From: Aquimarina spinulae
GTDB lineage: Bacteria > Bacteroidota > Bacteroidia > Flavobacteriales > Flavobacteriaceae
Length of the DNA stretch: 64,000 bases
Reading direction: 5' to 3'
Assembly (NCBI RefSeq): GCF_943373825.1
Contig: NZ_CALSBP010000002.1
Coordinates: 310,001-374,000, forward strand
The translations under genes and the position numbers were made by a program. Below the pieces are notes generated by a model that saw only the letters and a program-made list of their open reading frames with translations, had not been told where the DNA came from and ran no database searches. Numbering within the stretch: position 1 is the stretch's first letter; each line of letters starts with the position of its first letter. Below are positions 50,361-60,007 of this stretch, one piece after another.

Positions 50361-52442
50361 TTACCAAATATGTACTCGTTTTTCTGGTGCCAAATACATT
50401 TTGTCACCTTCTTTTATATCAAAAGCTTCATAAAAGGCTTTAACATTTAATAAAGGTTGGATAGCACGTGTTGTACCAGGTGAATGCGGATCTGTCTTTA
50501 TTTGAGTTCTTAAAGCATCTTCACGAATCTTTGTTCTCCATACGGTAGCCCAAGACATAAAGAAACGCTGTTCTGCAGTAAATCCATCAATATCTTCTGG
50601 TCTTCCATTTTCTGCAAAATACATCTGTAATCCATCATAAGCTCCTAATACACCTCCTAAATCTCCTATATTCTCTCCTAGTGTAAATTTACCATTTACA
50701 AATACACTATCTAACACTTCAATAGCACTATATTGTTCTGCTAATGCATCTCCTCTTTCTGTAAAAGCTTTAAGATCATCTTCTGTCCACCAGTTTTTAA
50801 GATTTCCTTCTGCATCAAAACGAGCTCCAGAATCATCAAAAGCATGTGATATTTCATGCCCGATAACTGCTCCAATACCTCCATAATTAACCGCTTCGTC
50901 TGCTGTATAATTATAAAACGGTGGCTGAAGTATAGCTGCCGGGAACACAATTTCATTAAATAAAGGATTGAAGTATGCGTTCACCGTTTGAGGAGACATC
51001 CCCCATTTTGTTTTATCTACTGGCTCTCCTATATCGGCAATTGTCTTTTCGAATTGCCATTTTGATACCGCCATTGTATTTTCAAAATTAGAATTCCCTT
51101 CCTTTACATCAAGTGTAGAATAATCTTCCCATTTATTTGGATACCCAATCTTAACAGTAAACTTATCTAATTTTTCTATAGCTTTAGCTTTTGTGCTATC
51201 ACTCATCCATTCTAATACTTCAATTCTTTTTTGGTATGCTTTGATTACATTCGCAATCATTTTCTCTGCCTTAGCTTTTGCTTCGGGTGGAAATTTAGCA
51301 TCAACATATAATTGCCCAATAGCTTCTCCTACAGAACCATTTACTGCACCTAATGCACGTTCATCAAGTGGTCTTTGTTTTTTTGCACCTCTAAGTGTTT
51401 TGCTATAAAAATCCCAGTTTGCTTTTTCTATTTCTGTAGAAAGAGATCCTGTTGCACTATTTAAAGTAGACCAACGCATTACGGTTTTAAGATCTTCAAT
51501 ATCTGTTCCTGTAAGCACTCCTTGCAAGGCTTTCATATATTTTGGTTGCAAAACCATAACTGTATCCAGTTGTTGTTTAACACCAAGATCTTTCAATAAT
51601 TTATTCCAATCTACTGCTGGAGTCATTTCTGAAAGTTGAGCCATACTTCTTGGATTATTAAAGTTACGAGCATCACGACTTTGAACTTTATCTAATCTAG
51701 GTTCAGCTAATTTGGTTTCGATATCCAAAATCTTTTCTGCTGCTTTATGTGCCTGATCTTCTGTATCCCCAATAAACTGAAGCATTCTCGTAATATGATC
51801 TACATATTGTCCTCTAATTTCTTTAGACTTTTCATCCTGGTCCAAATAGTAATCACGATCTGGTAATCCTAAACCACCAGTAGCTACATATGGAGCATTT
51901 ATATCACTATTATTTAAATCTGGAAAAGAAGTAAACCCTAAAAATGGTGCAGAAGCAGCTGTTTCTGTTGCTAATACAGATTGTAAATCCTGGATATTCT
52001 TTATCGCAGCTATTTTATCTAGTGTTGGCTGTAATGGGGTTATACCTGCTTTATTTCTTGCTATTGTATCCATTATGGATTCGAAGATAACCAGAGCTTT
52101 GTGCTGATCAGTTCCTGCGGCATATTTGCCACTGGATTTTGCTTCTTCCATAATCTTAAGTACATCATCATCTGTTTTCTTTCTTAAAACTCCAAAGCCT
52201 CCCCATCGTGTTCTGTCTTCGGGTATTTCAGTATTCTTCATCCAACTTCCATTAACATAACTATAGAAATCATCTTTAGGACTTATACTGGTGTCCATGT
52301 TTTCCAGCACTATGCCGGGAATCTTTTCTACTTCAGCCACTACTTCGCTTTCGCTATCGCTTTTTTTTGTTTCATTTTTACAACTCACGAAAGCAAAAAT
52401 AAATGCAGCCAAAAAGTAAACATTTTTCATTTTTATACTCAT
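50361..52442 (-). CDS. M13-family (neprilysin/PepO-like) zinc metallopeptidase lipoprotein
   Basis: 693 aa. Lipobox region AFIFAFVSCKNE; zinc motif GHEISHAFDDSG near residue 530 with the third ligand in GENIGDLGG; C-terminal W-R motif region. Length fits PepO-type enzymes (about 630-700). It is likely to cut small peptides in the periplasm or on the surface. An alternative start four codons later (MKNVYFL) is possible. Confidence 0.93.
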   Translation of the reverse strand: MSIKMKNVYFLAAFIFAFVSCKNETKKSDSESEVVAEVEKIPGIVLENMDTSISPKDDFYSYVNGSWMKNTEIPEDRTRWGGFGVLRKKTDDDVLKIMEEAKSSGKYAAGTDQHKALVIFESIMDTIARNKAGITPLQPTLDKIAAIKNIQDLQSVLATETAASAPFLGFTSFPDLNNSDINAPYVATGGLGLPDRDYYLDQDEKSKEIRGQYVDHITRMLQFIGDTEDQAHKAAEKILDIETKLAEPRLDKVQSRDARNFNNPRSMAQLSEMTPAVDWNKLLKDLGVKQQLDTVMVLQPKYMKALQGVLTGTDIEDLKTVMRWSTLNSATGSLSTEIEKANWDFYSKTLRGAKKQRPLDERALGAVNGSVGEAIGQLYVDAKFPPEAKAKAEKMIANVIKAYQKRIEVLEWMSDSTKAKAIEKLDKFTVKIGYPNKWEDYSTLDVKEGNSNFENTMAVSKWQFEKTIADIGEPVDKTKWGMSPQTVNAYFNPLFNEIVFPAAILQPPFYNYTADEAVNYGGIGAVIGHEISHAFDDSGARFDAEGNLKNWWTEDDLKAFTERGDALAEQYSAIEVLDSVFVNGKFTLGENIGDLGGVLGAYDGLQMYFAENGRPEDIDGFTAEQRFFMSWATVWRTKIREDALRTQIKTDPHSPGTTRAIQPLLNVKAFYEAFDIKEGDKMYLAPEKRVHIW

Positions 52443-52595
52443 TCTGTTATTAAATTAAGATTAGTTATTTAGTAGGTATGACGTTTGAACCGTAAATTCG
52501 TTACGCATATTAAGTTGGTAATTTATACAAAATGAAATATGTTGATGAATTTTGGATAGAGTTTTAACGAAAAAATAAGATTTCCCCAAAAGATT

Positions 52596-53051
52596 TTATT
52601 TTAACAACCTGGTATCAAAACAAAACGGTTCGACATCAAGAAGTTTTACTTTATCAAATTTAGGATGCATTGGATTGACAAGAAGATTTTTTTCTTTCGG
52701 AATTATAATACTAGGGACTTTAAGTCCTAGATATTGTTCTTCTGCGATCCACGGCATCACAAAGTTTTGAATCTCGATAGGTACAGGAATTTGATTCCAA
52801 TTATCTGATATCTTTTCTATGTCTATTGTAGTAATTAATGTATCAGGAACTTCTATAGTAGCAATCGACATATCATCTGGAAAATATGCAGCTGGCAAAT
52901 GAGCCAGTACTTCGAGAGCAGAAAGTGCTGCTGTAGTACTAGTATACAAAACAGCGACTCCTTTAGGGTTCCATCTTCCTCCTACTGTTTTTGCTCCAAT
53001 TCCGGTAAGGTCTTTTATATATTTTTGTTTAGCTATTCGATATACTCGCAT
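52596..53051 (-). CDS. RES-domain toxin
   Basis: 151 aa. RES family (named for its conserved Arg, Glu and Ser), with R1VYRIAKQKY, GGRWNPKGVAVLYTSTTAALSALEVL and a late region ending in CFDTRLL. Known members of this family break down NAD+ and stop growth. It overlaps the Xre-like antitoxin by one base, downstream of it, as is usual for such pairs. Confidence 0.9.
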   Translation of the reverse strand: MRVYRIAKQKYIKDLTGIGAKTVGGRWNPKGVAVLYTSTTAALSALEVLAHLPAAYFPDDMSIATIEVPDTLITTIDIEKISDNWNQIPVPIEIQNFVMPWIAEEQYLGLKVPSIIIPKEKNLLVNPMHPKFDKVKLLDVEPFCFDTRLLK

Positions 53052-53503
53052 TAGGCAAAAATTCCATGTTCTATTCTAACTAATTCTTCATTAAGTAACT
53101 GAAAACCAAATGTAGTATCTAATAATTCTTTTGGTTTTTTCATGGCTAATGCCACACTTGGATGCCCCATCCAGTCTTTAAAACGAGAAAGGTCTCCAAA
53201 AATATTTTCTCCTTTTGCATAAAGCTTAGCCAACTGTAATACTCTAGCACTAGCTTCTGTTCCTAATTTTTTATTTAAATCATAACGCTGGATAGTGCGT
53301 TCAGACATATGAAGTATATGTGCCAGTTCTTTAAGATCGAAACCAATAGTCTTTGCAAGATGTAGCAATGCTTTTTTATCTATCCCATTTCTTGATAGTT
53401 CAATAAAATCATACATATTACGTAAAGGGATATCTATATTTAGGTATCGTAATAAACCTTTATTTTCGAAACTATCAAAATCTAATGGAGATACTGCACT
53501 CAT
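53051..53503 (-). CDS. Xre/MbcA/ParS-type antitoxin
   Basis: 150 aa. N-terminal helix-turn-helix (LKELAHILHMSERTIQRYDLNKKLGTEASARVLQLAKLYAKG) and a C-terminal ParS/MbcA toxin-binding domain (DFSRFKDWMGHPSVALAMKKPKELLDTTFG-like pattern). It comes first in the operon, so it is made before the toxin, and probably represses its own promoter. The start at 53503 is the only one upstream of the HTH. Confidence 0.9.
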   Translation of the reverse strand: MSAVSPLDFDSFENKGLLRYLNIDIPLRNMYDFIELSRNGIDKKALLHLAKTIGFDLKELAHILHMSERTIQRYDLNKKLGTEASARVLQLAKLYAKGENIFGDLSRFKDWMGHPSVALAMKKPKELLDTTFGFQLLNEELVRIEHGIFA

Positions 53504-53549
53504 AGCTATATAATTTACGACAAAAATACAAAAAAAAATGACAACTGTC

Positions 53550-55859
53550 TCAGTTTACTGTTAAAATTGCATCTAATTGTGGTTTTACCTCATTTAATCG
53601 TGCTTCCATAGACCTAACTGCAACAGTCGACAGGTATCGGCCTAGTGGTAAAACTGGTTTAATCATAAGAACTTCTTCTTCCTTATTTTCTGGTTCTGAG
53701 AAAGAAAGCGGTATCATGGTTGGCTGTAATTTTATGATATACTTACTCCCCAGTTTTTTGATAATTTCTTGAGTATGTCCATATCTAACATTCTGCAAGG
53801 TTGTTAAAGGAGCTTTATATTGTGTTTGTGTTTTTATGATTTTACGCTCCTCGCTATTAGCAATAATAATATGTTTGATGTTGATCTTATCCTGCAACTC
53901 GGGGAAAGAATCTCGTAATACATTTCTAAAAACTTCTTCAACCCCTTTGGATACTATACCTCCTACATTATCATAATATCCTGCATCTGCATATTGATCA
54001 GAATATTGTTTATCCGAAACAGAAGTTTTTTTTACCTCTCCTACCGGGGTTATATAAGGAAACCCAGCATTTATACGCATTGCAGTTGATAGTCCTATAG
54101 AGCTATCGGGATAACTTTTTTGTAAATTTTCTATAAAATCTCTCATCCCCGTAAGTGGTCTTAGATGTGCATATTTAACAGGGCTTATTACATTATAGTT
54201 TCCTGTTTGTGTATGTGTAGTATTAATAAGTAGAAGTGGTGCGGTTCTCTTCTCTTCTAACTTGTTGGTACTATTGTTATAAAAAGATAAAAACTCTTTC
54301 TGCAGGATATCTTTATCTGACTCTTTAGAAAAGTATTTTTTATATGTATGACTCCATTGTTCTTCTAACAACTTCCCTCTATTTTTAAAACGAAACAAAC
54401 TTGTTGTTTCCTTAAACAGATCTCTACCTAATAGTGATAGTAATGAAACTGATAAATAATTTTCTTTGTATACCGCACTTGCTTTATATTTCAAAGCCGG
54501 GTACCCATCAGTCGACTTCGTTTTAAAGTTAGCTTTTTTGTTATTATACATTGCAAGTTGCGCTTCTGCAAAAAACATAGCATTACCTACGCTTCCTCCC
54601 GATGCTCCTGTTAAGGACAGTAAATTTTCCTCAAAATAACTTCCATTAGACTTCTCATATAAATAACTATGCACTAAAAAAGACCAAAGTCCAGCTCTGG
54701 ATCCTCCTCCTTCTGATGAAACCAAAAGAGCAGGAAACTTACCTTCTCTCTTTTCTATGATATCAATTCTATCTTTTATCCATTGATACAGATATTGCTC
54801 CATATCAGGTCTCTTTACTTCAGAAGGTTTTATAGTAAGCTGGTAATGATCTGAACTCTCTGAAAAAAGTCTGGAAGAAAATAAACATAAAACAACAATT
54901 ATAGAAAACAAAGGTAGTTTTAGCTTTTTACCCAAAAGAATTAACACAAAACTTATCATGAATAAGCTTAATAATGATAATGTTAAAATTGATAAAGGGT
55001 TTATTCTACTAGCCCATTCGGGAACAAAATTAAGTGCAAGAAAAGAAAACAATAAAGTAAAACCCGAAAAGAGAACAATCCCATAAAAGAGTTTTTGGGG
55101 AAATTCTTTTAAAAATCGATAGCTATTAAACGATAATGTAAAGAAAAACAAAGCCAGTGCACAATTAGACAGAAAAAGATTTCCTAAATCTTTTTCTGTC
55201 TGAGTATTTAAAGTACCCAGCGATATAATAAAAACGATTAACCCTACAGATAATAGAACGATAAAAGCATTGGTCTTGGGAATCTTATTAATAAATTCCT
55301 GCATATGACCATATATAGTAGGTTCTGATAATAGAAAAAGAAAAAAGGTACAGTAGATAAGTGTATCTGTTGGTTCTAAAAAATTAGTATAGATATTATC
55401 AAGTTCAAAAAGCTTCATTGCATTAAGGATACTTAAAGCAGAAATAATTAGTAGTAAAAGTGCTAATATTCTTGGCAGTACTTTTCTCATATGTACCCTA
55501 GCCAAATAATGATATCTCACCGATTTATTTCTCTCCTGAAATTTATAATGTTGATTAGGAACAAATCCAATTAAGTTAGAAAACGAAATATCCTTATAAT
55601 TATAATAGTAGAAATACTTTGGTATATTCCAGATTAAAAATGCTGAAACCATAAGTAAGAAAAAATACAAAGGTACTTCAAACAAAAAGGCATCTGCTTG
55701 ATTAAGAATTAGCAATAAATCTATAGTCTGAGGAAAATGCCATAAAGCAAAATATAAAGCTAAAATAAGGAAGAGGCTAATTAGGTTATTAGATAACTCG
55801 CTTAACAGTATTTTAAACCATATACTAAATTGTTGAAAAAACAACAACAGTTTTACCAT
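53550..55859 (-). CDS. Patatin-like phospholipase with N-terminal multi-TM region
   Basis: 769 aa. Residues 1-340 carry about eight to nine TM segments. The C-terminal patatin domain shows SSEGGGSRAGLWS (oxyanion loop), the nucleophile elbow GASGGS near residue 420 and the catalytic Asp in ADAGYYDN near residue 625 (D-G/A-G). This is a Ser-Asp dyad acylhydrolase. The domain probably faces the cytoplasm or the membrane surface. It is upstream of the RES-Xre pair on the same strand but 46 nt apart; no proof of joint regulation. Confidence 0.85.
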   Translation of the reverse strand: MVKLLLFFQQFSIWFKILLSELSNNLISLFLILALYFALWHFPQTIDLLLILNQADAFLFEVPLYFFLLMVSAFLIWNIPKYFYYYNYKDISFSNLIGFVPNQHYKFQERNKSVRYHYLARVHMRKVLPRILALLLLIISALSILNAMKLFELDNIYTNFLEPTDTLIYCTFFLFLLSEPTIYGHMQEFINKIPKTNAFIVLLSVGLIVFIISLGTLNTQTEKDLGNLFLSNCALALFFFTLSFNSYRFLKEFPQKLFYGIVLFSGFTLLFSFLALNFVPEWASRINPLSILTLSLLSLFMISFVLILLGKKLKLPLFSIIVVLCLFSSRLFSESSDHYQLTIKPSEVKRPDMEQYLYQWIKDRIDIIEKREGKFPALLVSSEGGGSRAGLWSFLVHSYLYEKSNGSYFEENLLSLTGASGGSVGNAMFFAEAQLAMYNNKKANFKTKSTDGYPALKYKASAVYKENYLSVSLLSLLGRDLFKETTSLFRFKNRGKLLEEQWSHTYKKYFSKESDKDILQKEFLSFYNNSTNKLEEKRTAPLLLINTTHTQTGNYNVISPVKYAHLRPLTGMRDFIENLQKSYPDSSIGLSTAMRINAGFPYITPVGEVKKTSVSDKQYSDQYADAGYYDNVGGIVSKGVEEVFRNVLRDSFPELQDKINIKHIIIANSEERKIIKTQTQYKAPLTTLQNVRYGHTQEIIKKLGSKYIIKLQPTMIPLSFSEPENKEEEVLMIKPVLPLGRYLSTVAVRSMEARLNEVKPQLDAILTVN

Positions 55860-56219
55860 TTCTGAAATAATTTAGGTTTTAAGAATAAGAATATAAATCT
55901 AATGAATAAAACGAATACTCATATCTAAAAGTATTTTAATTTATTATTCATTAAAAAACAAACAAATATGGGGGTTACTTTTAAAAAATGTTAAAGAAAA
56001 CTAAAAAAGATAATTTTATTAAACTACCTGTAATTAGAGGGGCATACGTGATTTTCACCTCTTAATCACAAATAAAAATCAATATTAAACTCAAAAAATT
56101 TACGTTTTTCGCATAAAATGTTGTATATTGTCGTTGATTTTGTGTTTTACACCGATAAAAAATCATTTAAAGTAAGTTATTACTTACAAAATTGAAGTTC
56201 AACCCCAAAACCAAACTTT
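55860..56219. other. Divergent intergenic region
   Basis: 360 nt between the patatin and the small T9SS-like gene. AT-rich, with a short TATATTG motif at about 56130 that may be a promoter for the plus-strand gene. No gene seen. Confidence 0.4.
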
Positions 56220-56753
56220 ATGAAAAAATTTCTACCCTTATTAGCCTTGTTATTAACAAGCATAACATTTGCAAATACTAAAATTGACATTTCTTATAAG
56301 TTAATGTCGGTAACAGAAAACACTGTAGTTGATGGTTTGGACGAAAATTCTGAAGAAGGTGTTATTTTCATTACAGAAAGTTTACATCTTGAAGCTGGAG
56401 TACGTATTAAAGTAAGAAACGCTTGTTTAATAATTCTAGGTGATTTAACAGGTAATGGTATTATTGACATTGATGATACAGCTACCGTAACCTTAGAAGG
56501 AGAAGAGCAAGGAAGAATTACTTTTATCAATAGATTTTTGGCAGATGATACCTGTCAACAAACTACAGATCAAAAAACTTTTAAACATATAAAAGAAGTT
56601 CCTCAAGGACTTAAATATAGTCTATACAACATGTCTGGAAGATTACTAGACAAAGGAGAAGTAGATGATTATATTCAAAATTATATAGACCCAAAGACCT
56701 ATTTAATTAAAATAGATGGATACAAATTAAAAAAGATAATTTTCAAAATGTGA
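56220..56753 (+). CDS. Small secreted protein with T9SS-like C-terminal domain
   Basis: 177 aa. Signal peptide (MKKFLPLLALLLTSITFA), a short beta-rich middle (LGDLTGNGIIDIDDTATVTLEG, a beta-helix-like or dockerin-like acidic loop), then a C-terminal region resembling a sorting domain (YSLYNMSGRLLDKGEV..IQNYIDPKTYLIKIDGYKLKKIIFKM). Without the usual PNP motif, the class is uncertain. Function not known. Confidence 0.65.
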   Translation: MKKFLPLLALLLTSITFANTKIDISYKLMSVTENTVVDGLDENSEEGVIFITESLHLEAGVRIKVRNACLIILGDLTGNGIIDIDDTATVTLEGEEQGRITFINRFLADDTCQQTTDQKTFKHIKEVPQGLKYSLYNMSGRLLDKGEVDDYIQNYIDPKTYLIKIDGYKLKKIIFKM

Positions 56754-56776
56754 TTTAATCATTAAAAGTAAGGTTT

Positions 56777-56811
56777 AAAATCCACGGCAATCCCCTGTCG
56801 TGGATTTTTTT
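56777..56811 (+). terminator. Terminator after the small secreted protein
   Basis: AAAATCCACG and CGTGGATTTT form a 10-bp stem with a 12-nt loop and a T-run, 24 nt after the stop at 56753. Confidence 0.88.
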
Positions 56812-56966
56812 AAAAATACTCTAATCTCCCGTTATATAAACCCTTAAAACATTGCTTAATATTTCAAAAAAAAACTATATTTAGCATGTATTCTCCCTAA
56901 GCTTCCCTAAATACTGCCAGTTTTTTAGATAATAAAGAACGTAAGAGCCCAACCAAAATAATTATT

Positions 56967-58373
56967 ATGGCACAAATATCATGGTTCAAATCTGAAGCGG
57001 CTAGATATACTTTTTATGGGATATCTTTTGGGTTTGCATTTCCTATTCTCGCCACAAGTATTGATATGGCTAGGCTTGATCTCGAATTCTCATGGCAATC
57101 TATCGCTTATGTACAAAGAAATTTTCCTATTCATTACATCATAGATACTGCTCCTCTATTTCTAGGCCTATTTGCTATGTTTGGAGGTAGAAACCTAGAT
57201 AAATTAAAAGAAAAAAATCAACAAATCTTAAAAGCCTCAAAATTTAAACAAGAGTTCCTGGCCAATATGAGTCATGAAATCAGAACTCCCATGGTTGGAG
57301 TTATAGGTATGATTGATTTGCTTTTTAATACTACAGAACTTAATGATCTTCAGAAAGAATATGTTAGTACAATTCATCAATCCTCTCATAATTTATTAGA
57401 AATCTTAAATCAAATTTTGGATCTATCAAAAATGGAAGAAGGAAAATTTAATTTATCCCCTACTCCCATTAATCTTAAAAAGCTAATCCATCAAAATGTA
57501 GATCTCTTTTTGGCCACCGCAACGGCTAAAGAAATTAATTTAATTCCAAAATATTCTGAAGAATTACCCGAAAATATAATGGCAGATGGTAATCGCTTAA
57601 ATCAAGTTATTTCTAACCTTATTGGTAATGCCATAAAATTTACTAATAGCGGAGAGATCCATATACAAGTTTCTGTAGTAGCTCAAAAAAATGATTATTT
57701 AACTATTAAAGTAGAAGTGATCGACTCTGGTATTGGTATTGGTAAAAAAGATCAGGGAGCGCTTTTTAGTCGTTTCAGTCAATTTAATGAAGCATCAATT
57801 CTCTCGGGACAAGGAAGTGGACTAGGGCTTTCTATATGCAAAAAACTAGTGGATCTAATGCAAGGCAAACTTGGTGTAAAAAGTGAACTCGGAAAAGGCA
57901 GTAATTTTTGGTTTACTTTTAAAACAAATATCATCGATACATCAATTTCTATAAAAGAAAATAAAGTACCTACCCGTGTAAAGAAATATAAATATGGTTT
58001 ACATGTACTGCTAGTAGAAGATTCTGAAACCAATATACTGGTATCTAAACAAATTCTAAAATATCTTGGTTGTACTGCAGATATAGCAAAAAATGGAAGA
58101 CAGGCAGTCGACATGTTTAAAGAAGATACTTATGACCTTATTTTAATGGATATCAATCTACCCGAACTTAATGGTGTTGAAACTTGTAATCTAATTCGTA
58201 AAAACCACAAAAAAGTTCCCCCGGTAATTGCATTAACCTCTAATGCATTACCCGGTGATGCAGAGCGCTTTATCGCCAAAGGCCTGGATGATTATATCAC
58301 TAAGCCCTTTACTACAGAAATTTTGAATATTAAACTCAAAAACTGGTTCGGAGATCATTACGGGTATCATTAA
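56967..58373 (+). CDS. Hybrid sensor histidine kinase / response regulator
   Basis: 468 aa. Two N-terminal TM helices (residues about 14-32 and 59-72), HisKA domain with H103 in ANMSHEIRTP, HATPase (NLIGNAIKFT, DSGIGIGKKD, GQGSGLGLSI), and a C-terminal receiver (about residues 345-460) with phospho-acceptor D near 393 (LILMDINLPE) and a TSNALPGD..KGLDDYITKPF end. No large sensor domain is visible. It is a lone gene; its phosphotransfer partner would have to be elsewhere. Starts at 56967. Confidence 0.93.
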   Translation: MAQISWFKSEAARYTFYGISFGFAFPILATSIDMARLDLEFSWQSIAYVQRNFPIHYIIDTAPLFLGLFAMFGGRNLDKLKEKNQQILKASKFKQEFLANMSHEIRTPMVGVIGMIDLLFNTTELNDLQKEYVSTIHQSSHNLLEILNQILDLSKMEEGKFNLSPTPINLKKLIHQNVDLFLATATAKEINLIPKYSEELPENIMADGNRLNQVISNLIGNAIKFTNSGEIHIQVSVVAQKNDYLTIKVEVIDSGIGIGKKDQGALFSRFSQFNEASILSGQGSGLGLSICKKLVDLMQGKLGVKSELGKGSNFWFTFKTNIIDTSISIKENKVPTRVKKYKYGLHVLLVEDSETNILVSKQILKYLGCTADIAKNGRQAVDMFKEDTYDLILMDINLPELNGVETCNLIRKNHKKVPPVIALTSNALPGDAERFIAKGLDDYITKPFTTEILNIKLKNWFGDHYGYH

Positions 58374-58512
58374 TTGTATTTGAAGTAATCCAAAATTTAA
58401 CAAAAGCTACTGTTTTAACGTATTGACATCAAATTTCTTCGGTAAAATTTCTTACCTTGTAATATAGGATTAAGCTCTTTAAAAAAGAAATTACAACCAA
58501 AAAACTCGAGCT

Positions 58513-59817
58513 ATGAACAAAAAAAGTATTTTTTTTCACAATAGATATACCACCTTTCTATTGTTTATTTTGCTAACTATCTCATATTCTGCTCACATAC
58601 AAGCATTCACTTATTTTCAGGATAGTAGTCAAGATAATACCAATTATAATGAGTACAAAGGATATATACTCGATAGTGAAAACAAAAGGCCTCTAATATC
58701 TGCATCTATTGAAGTAAATGAAACTAATATTTCTACAGTTACAAATGATGAAGGAAAATTTTCGTTAAAAGTTCCTAAGGATATGGCTAATAGAAAAATA
58801 ACAGTCTCTTATCTTGGATATAGAGATAAAGTAATTATGTTATCCAAATTTAATGGTAAAGAGTTAAAAATAAAACTCAATATCTCTATTACCGAATTAT
58901 CCGAAGTTAATATTGACCCAAAGGATCCAAATGCACTTATACGTGAAGTAATAAAGAGAAAAGGGAGTAATTATCTTAATGAAAAAAGTATCATGACTGC
59001 TTTTTATAGAGAAACTATCAAAAAACGCAGAAGCTATGTATCGCTTTCAGAAGCTGTGGTAGATGTCTATAAAAACCCTTATGAATCGACAAAAACAGAT
59101 ATCATTAAACTTTTTAAAGCTAGAAAAAGTGCCAACTATAAAAAATTAGACACATTAACATTAAAATTACAAGGAGGGCCTACCAGTACACTTTATATTG
59201 ATGTGATGAAAAACCCTGAGATTCTTTTTACTAAAAGTATGACTGATTTTTATGTTTTTAGTTTTGATAAGTCTACAAAAATCCATGATCAATATATTTA
59301 TGTATTAAATTTTAAACAACGTCCATACATAAAAGAACCATTATATTATGGGAAATTGTATATAGATGCAGAAACATTAGCAATGACCAAAGCTGTCTTT
59401 AGTCTTAATATGGAAAATAAAGAAGAGGTTAGTAAAATGTTTGTTAGAAAAAAACCGAAAAAAGCAAAAGTATACCCTACCCAGGCATCTTATACAATTG
59501 ATTATCGTCAAAAAGATGGAAAATGGTATTATGGTTATGGAAGAATTGATCTTGTCGTAAAAATTAACTGGAAGAAGAAATTATTTAATTCAGTTTATAA
59601 ATTAAATGTAGAAATGGCGGTAACAGATTGGAAAAAAAATATCAATAATGAAACCGTTAAAGTAAGAGATCAATTAAAATCTTCTGTAGTAATTAGCGAT
59701 GAAGCGTCGGGGTTCTCTGACCCAGTATTCTGGGGTGAATATAATGTTATAGAACCCGAAAAATCTATAGAATCAGCAATCAAAAAAATAAAAAGACAAC
59801 TGCGAAAATTAAACTAA
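58513..59817 (+). CDS. Carboxypeptidase-regulatory-like domain surface protein
   Basis: 434 aa. Signal peptide (FLLFILLTISYSAHIQA), then a CarboxypepD_reg-like domain at about 48-135 (YILDSENKRPLISASIEVNETN...VSYLGYRDK), then a longer domain of the kind found in Bacteroidota outer-membrane-linked proteins of unknown function. TonB-dependent receptors often carry such N-terminal domains, but here no beta-barrel follows. Probably periplasmic or outer-membrane-associated. Confidence 0.7.
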   Translation: MNKKSIFFHNRYTTFLLFILLTISYSAHIQAFTYFQDSSQDNTNYNEYKGYILDSENKRPLISASIEVNETNISTVTNDEGKFSLKVPKDMANRKITVSYLGYRDKVIMLSKFNGKELKIKLNISITELSEVNIDPKDPNALIREVIKRKGSNYLNEKSIMTAFYRETIKKRRSYVSLSEAVVDVYKNPYESTKTDIIKLFKARKSANYKKLDTLTLKLQGGPTSTLYIDVMKNPEILFTKSMTDFYVFSFDKSTKIHDQYIYVLNFKQRPYIKEPLYYGKLYIDAETLAMTKAVFSLNMENKEEVSKMFVRKKPKKAKVYPTQASYTIDYRQKDGKWYYGYGRIDLVVKINWKKKLFNSVYKLNVEMAVTDWKKNINNETVKVRDQLKSSVVISDEASGFSDPVFWGEYNVIEPEKSIESAIKKIKRQLRKLN

Positions 59818-59839
59818 AAACAGAACAATTTGCAATCTA

Positions 59840-59869
59840 AAAAGAGTATGTTTTTCATACTCTTTTTTT
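59840..59869 (+). terminator. Terminator after the regulatory-like surface protein
   Basis: AGAGTATG and CATACTCT form an 8-bp stem extended by AAA/TTT pairs, with loop TTTTT and a T-run. Confidence 0.88.
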
Positions 59870-60007
59870 ATTAAACTCGTAGCATTAATCTAGTAATAGA
59901 TAAAATTCACTCAACAATTTTATTATTTTTACACCTGGGAAAACAAAAAGATTGCAACAATAAGCAATCTAAAGAAGTCAATTAAGTTATATCGTTAAAA
60001 TCATCTA

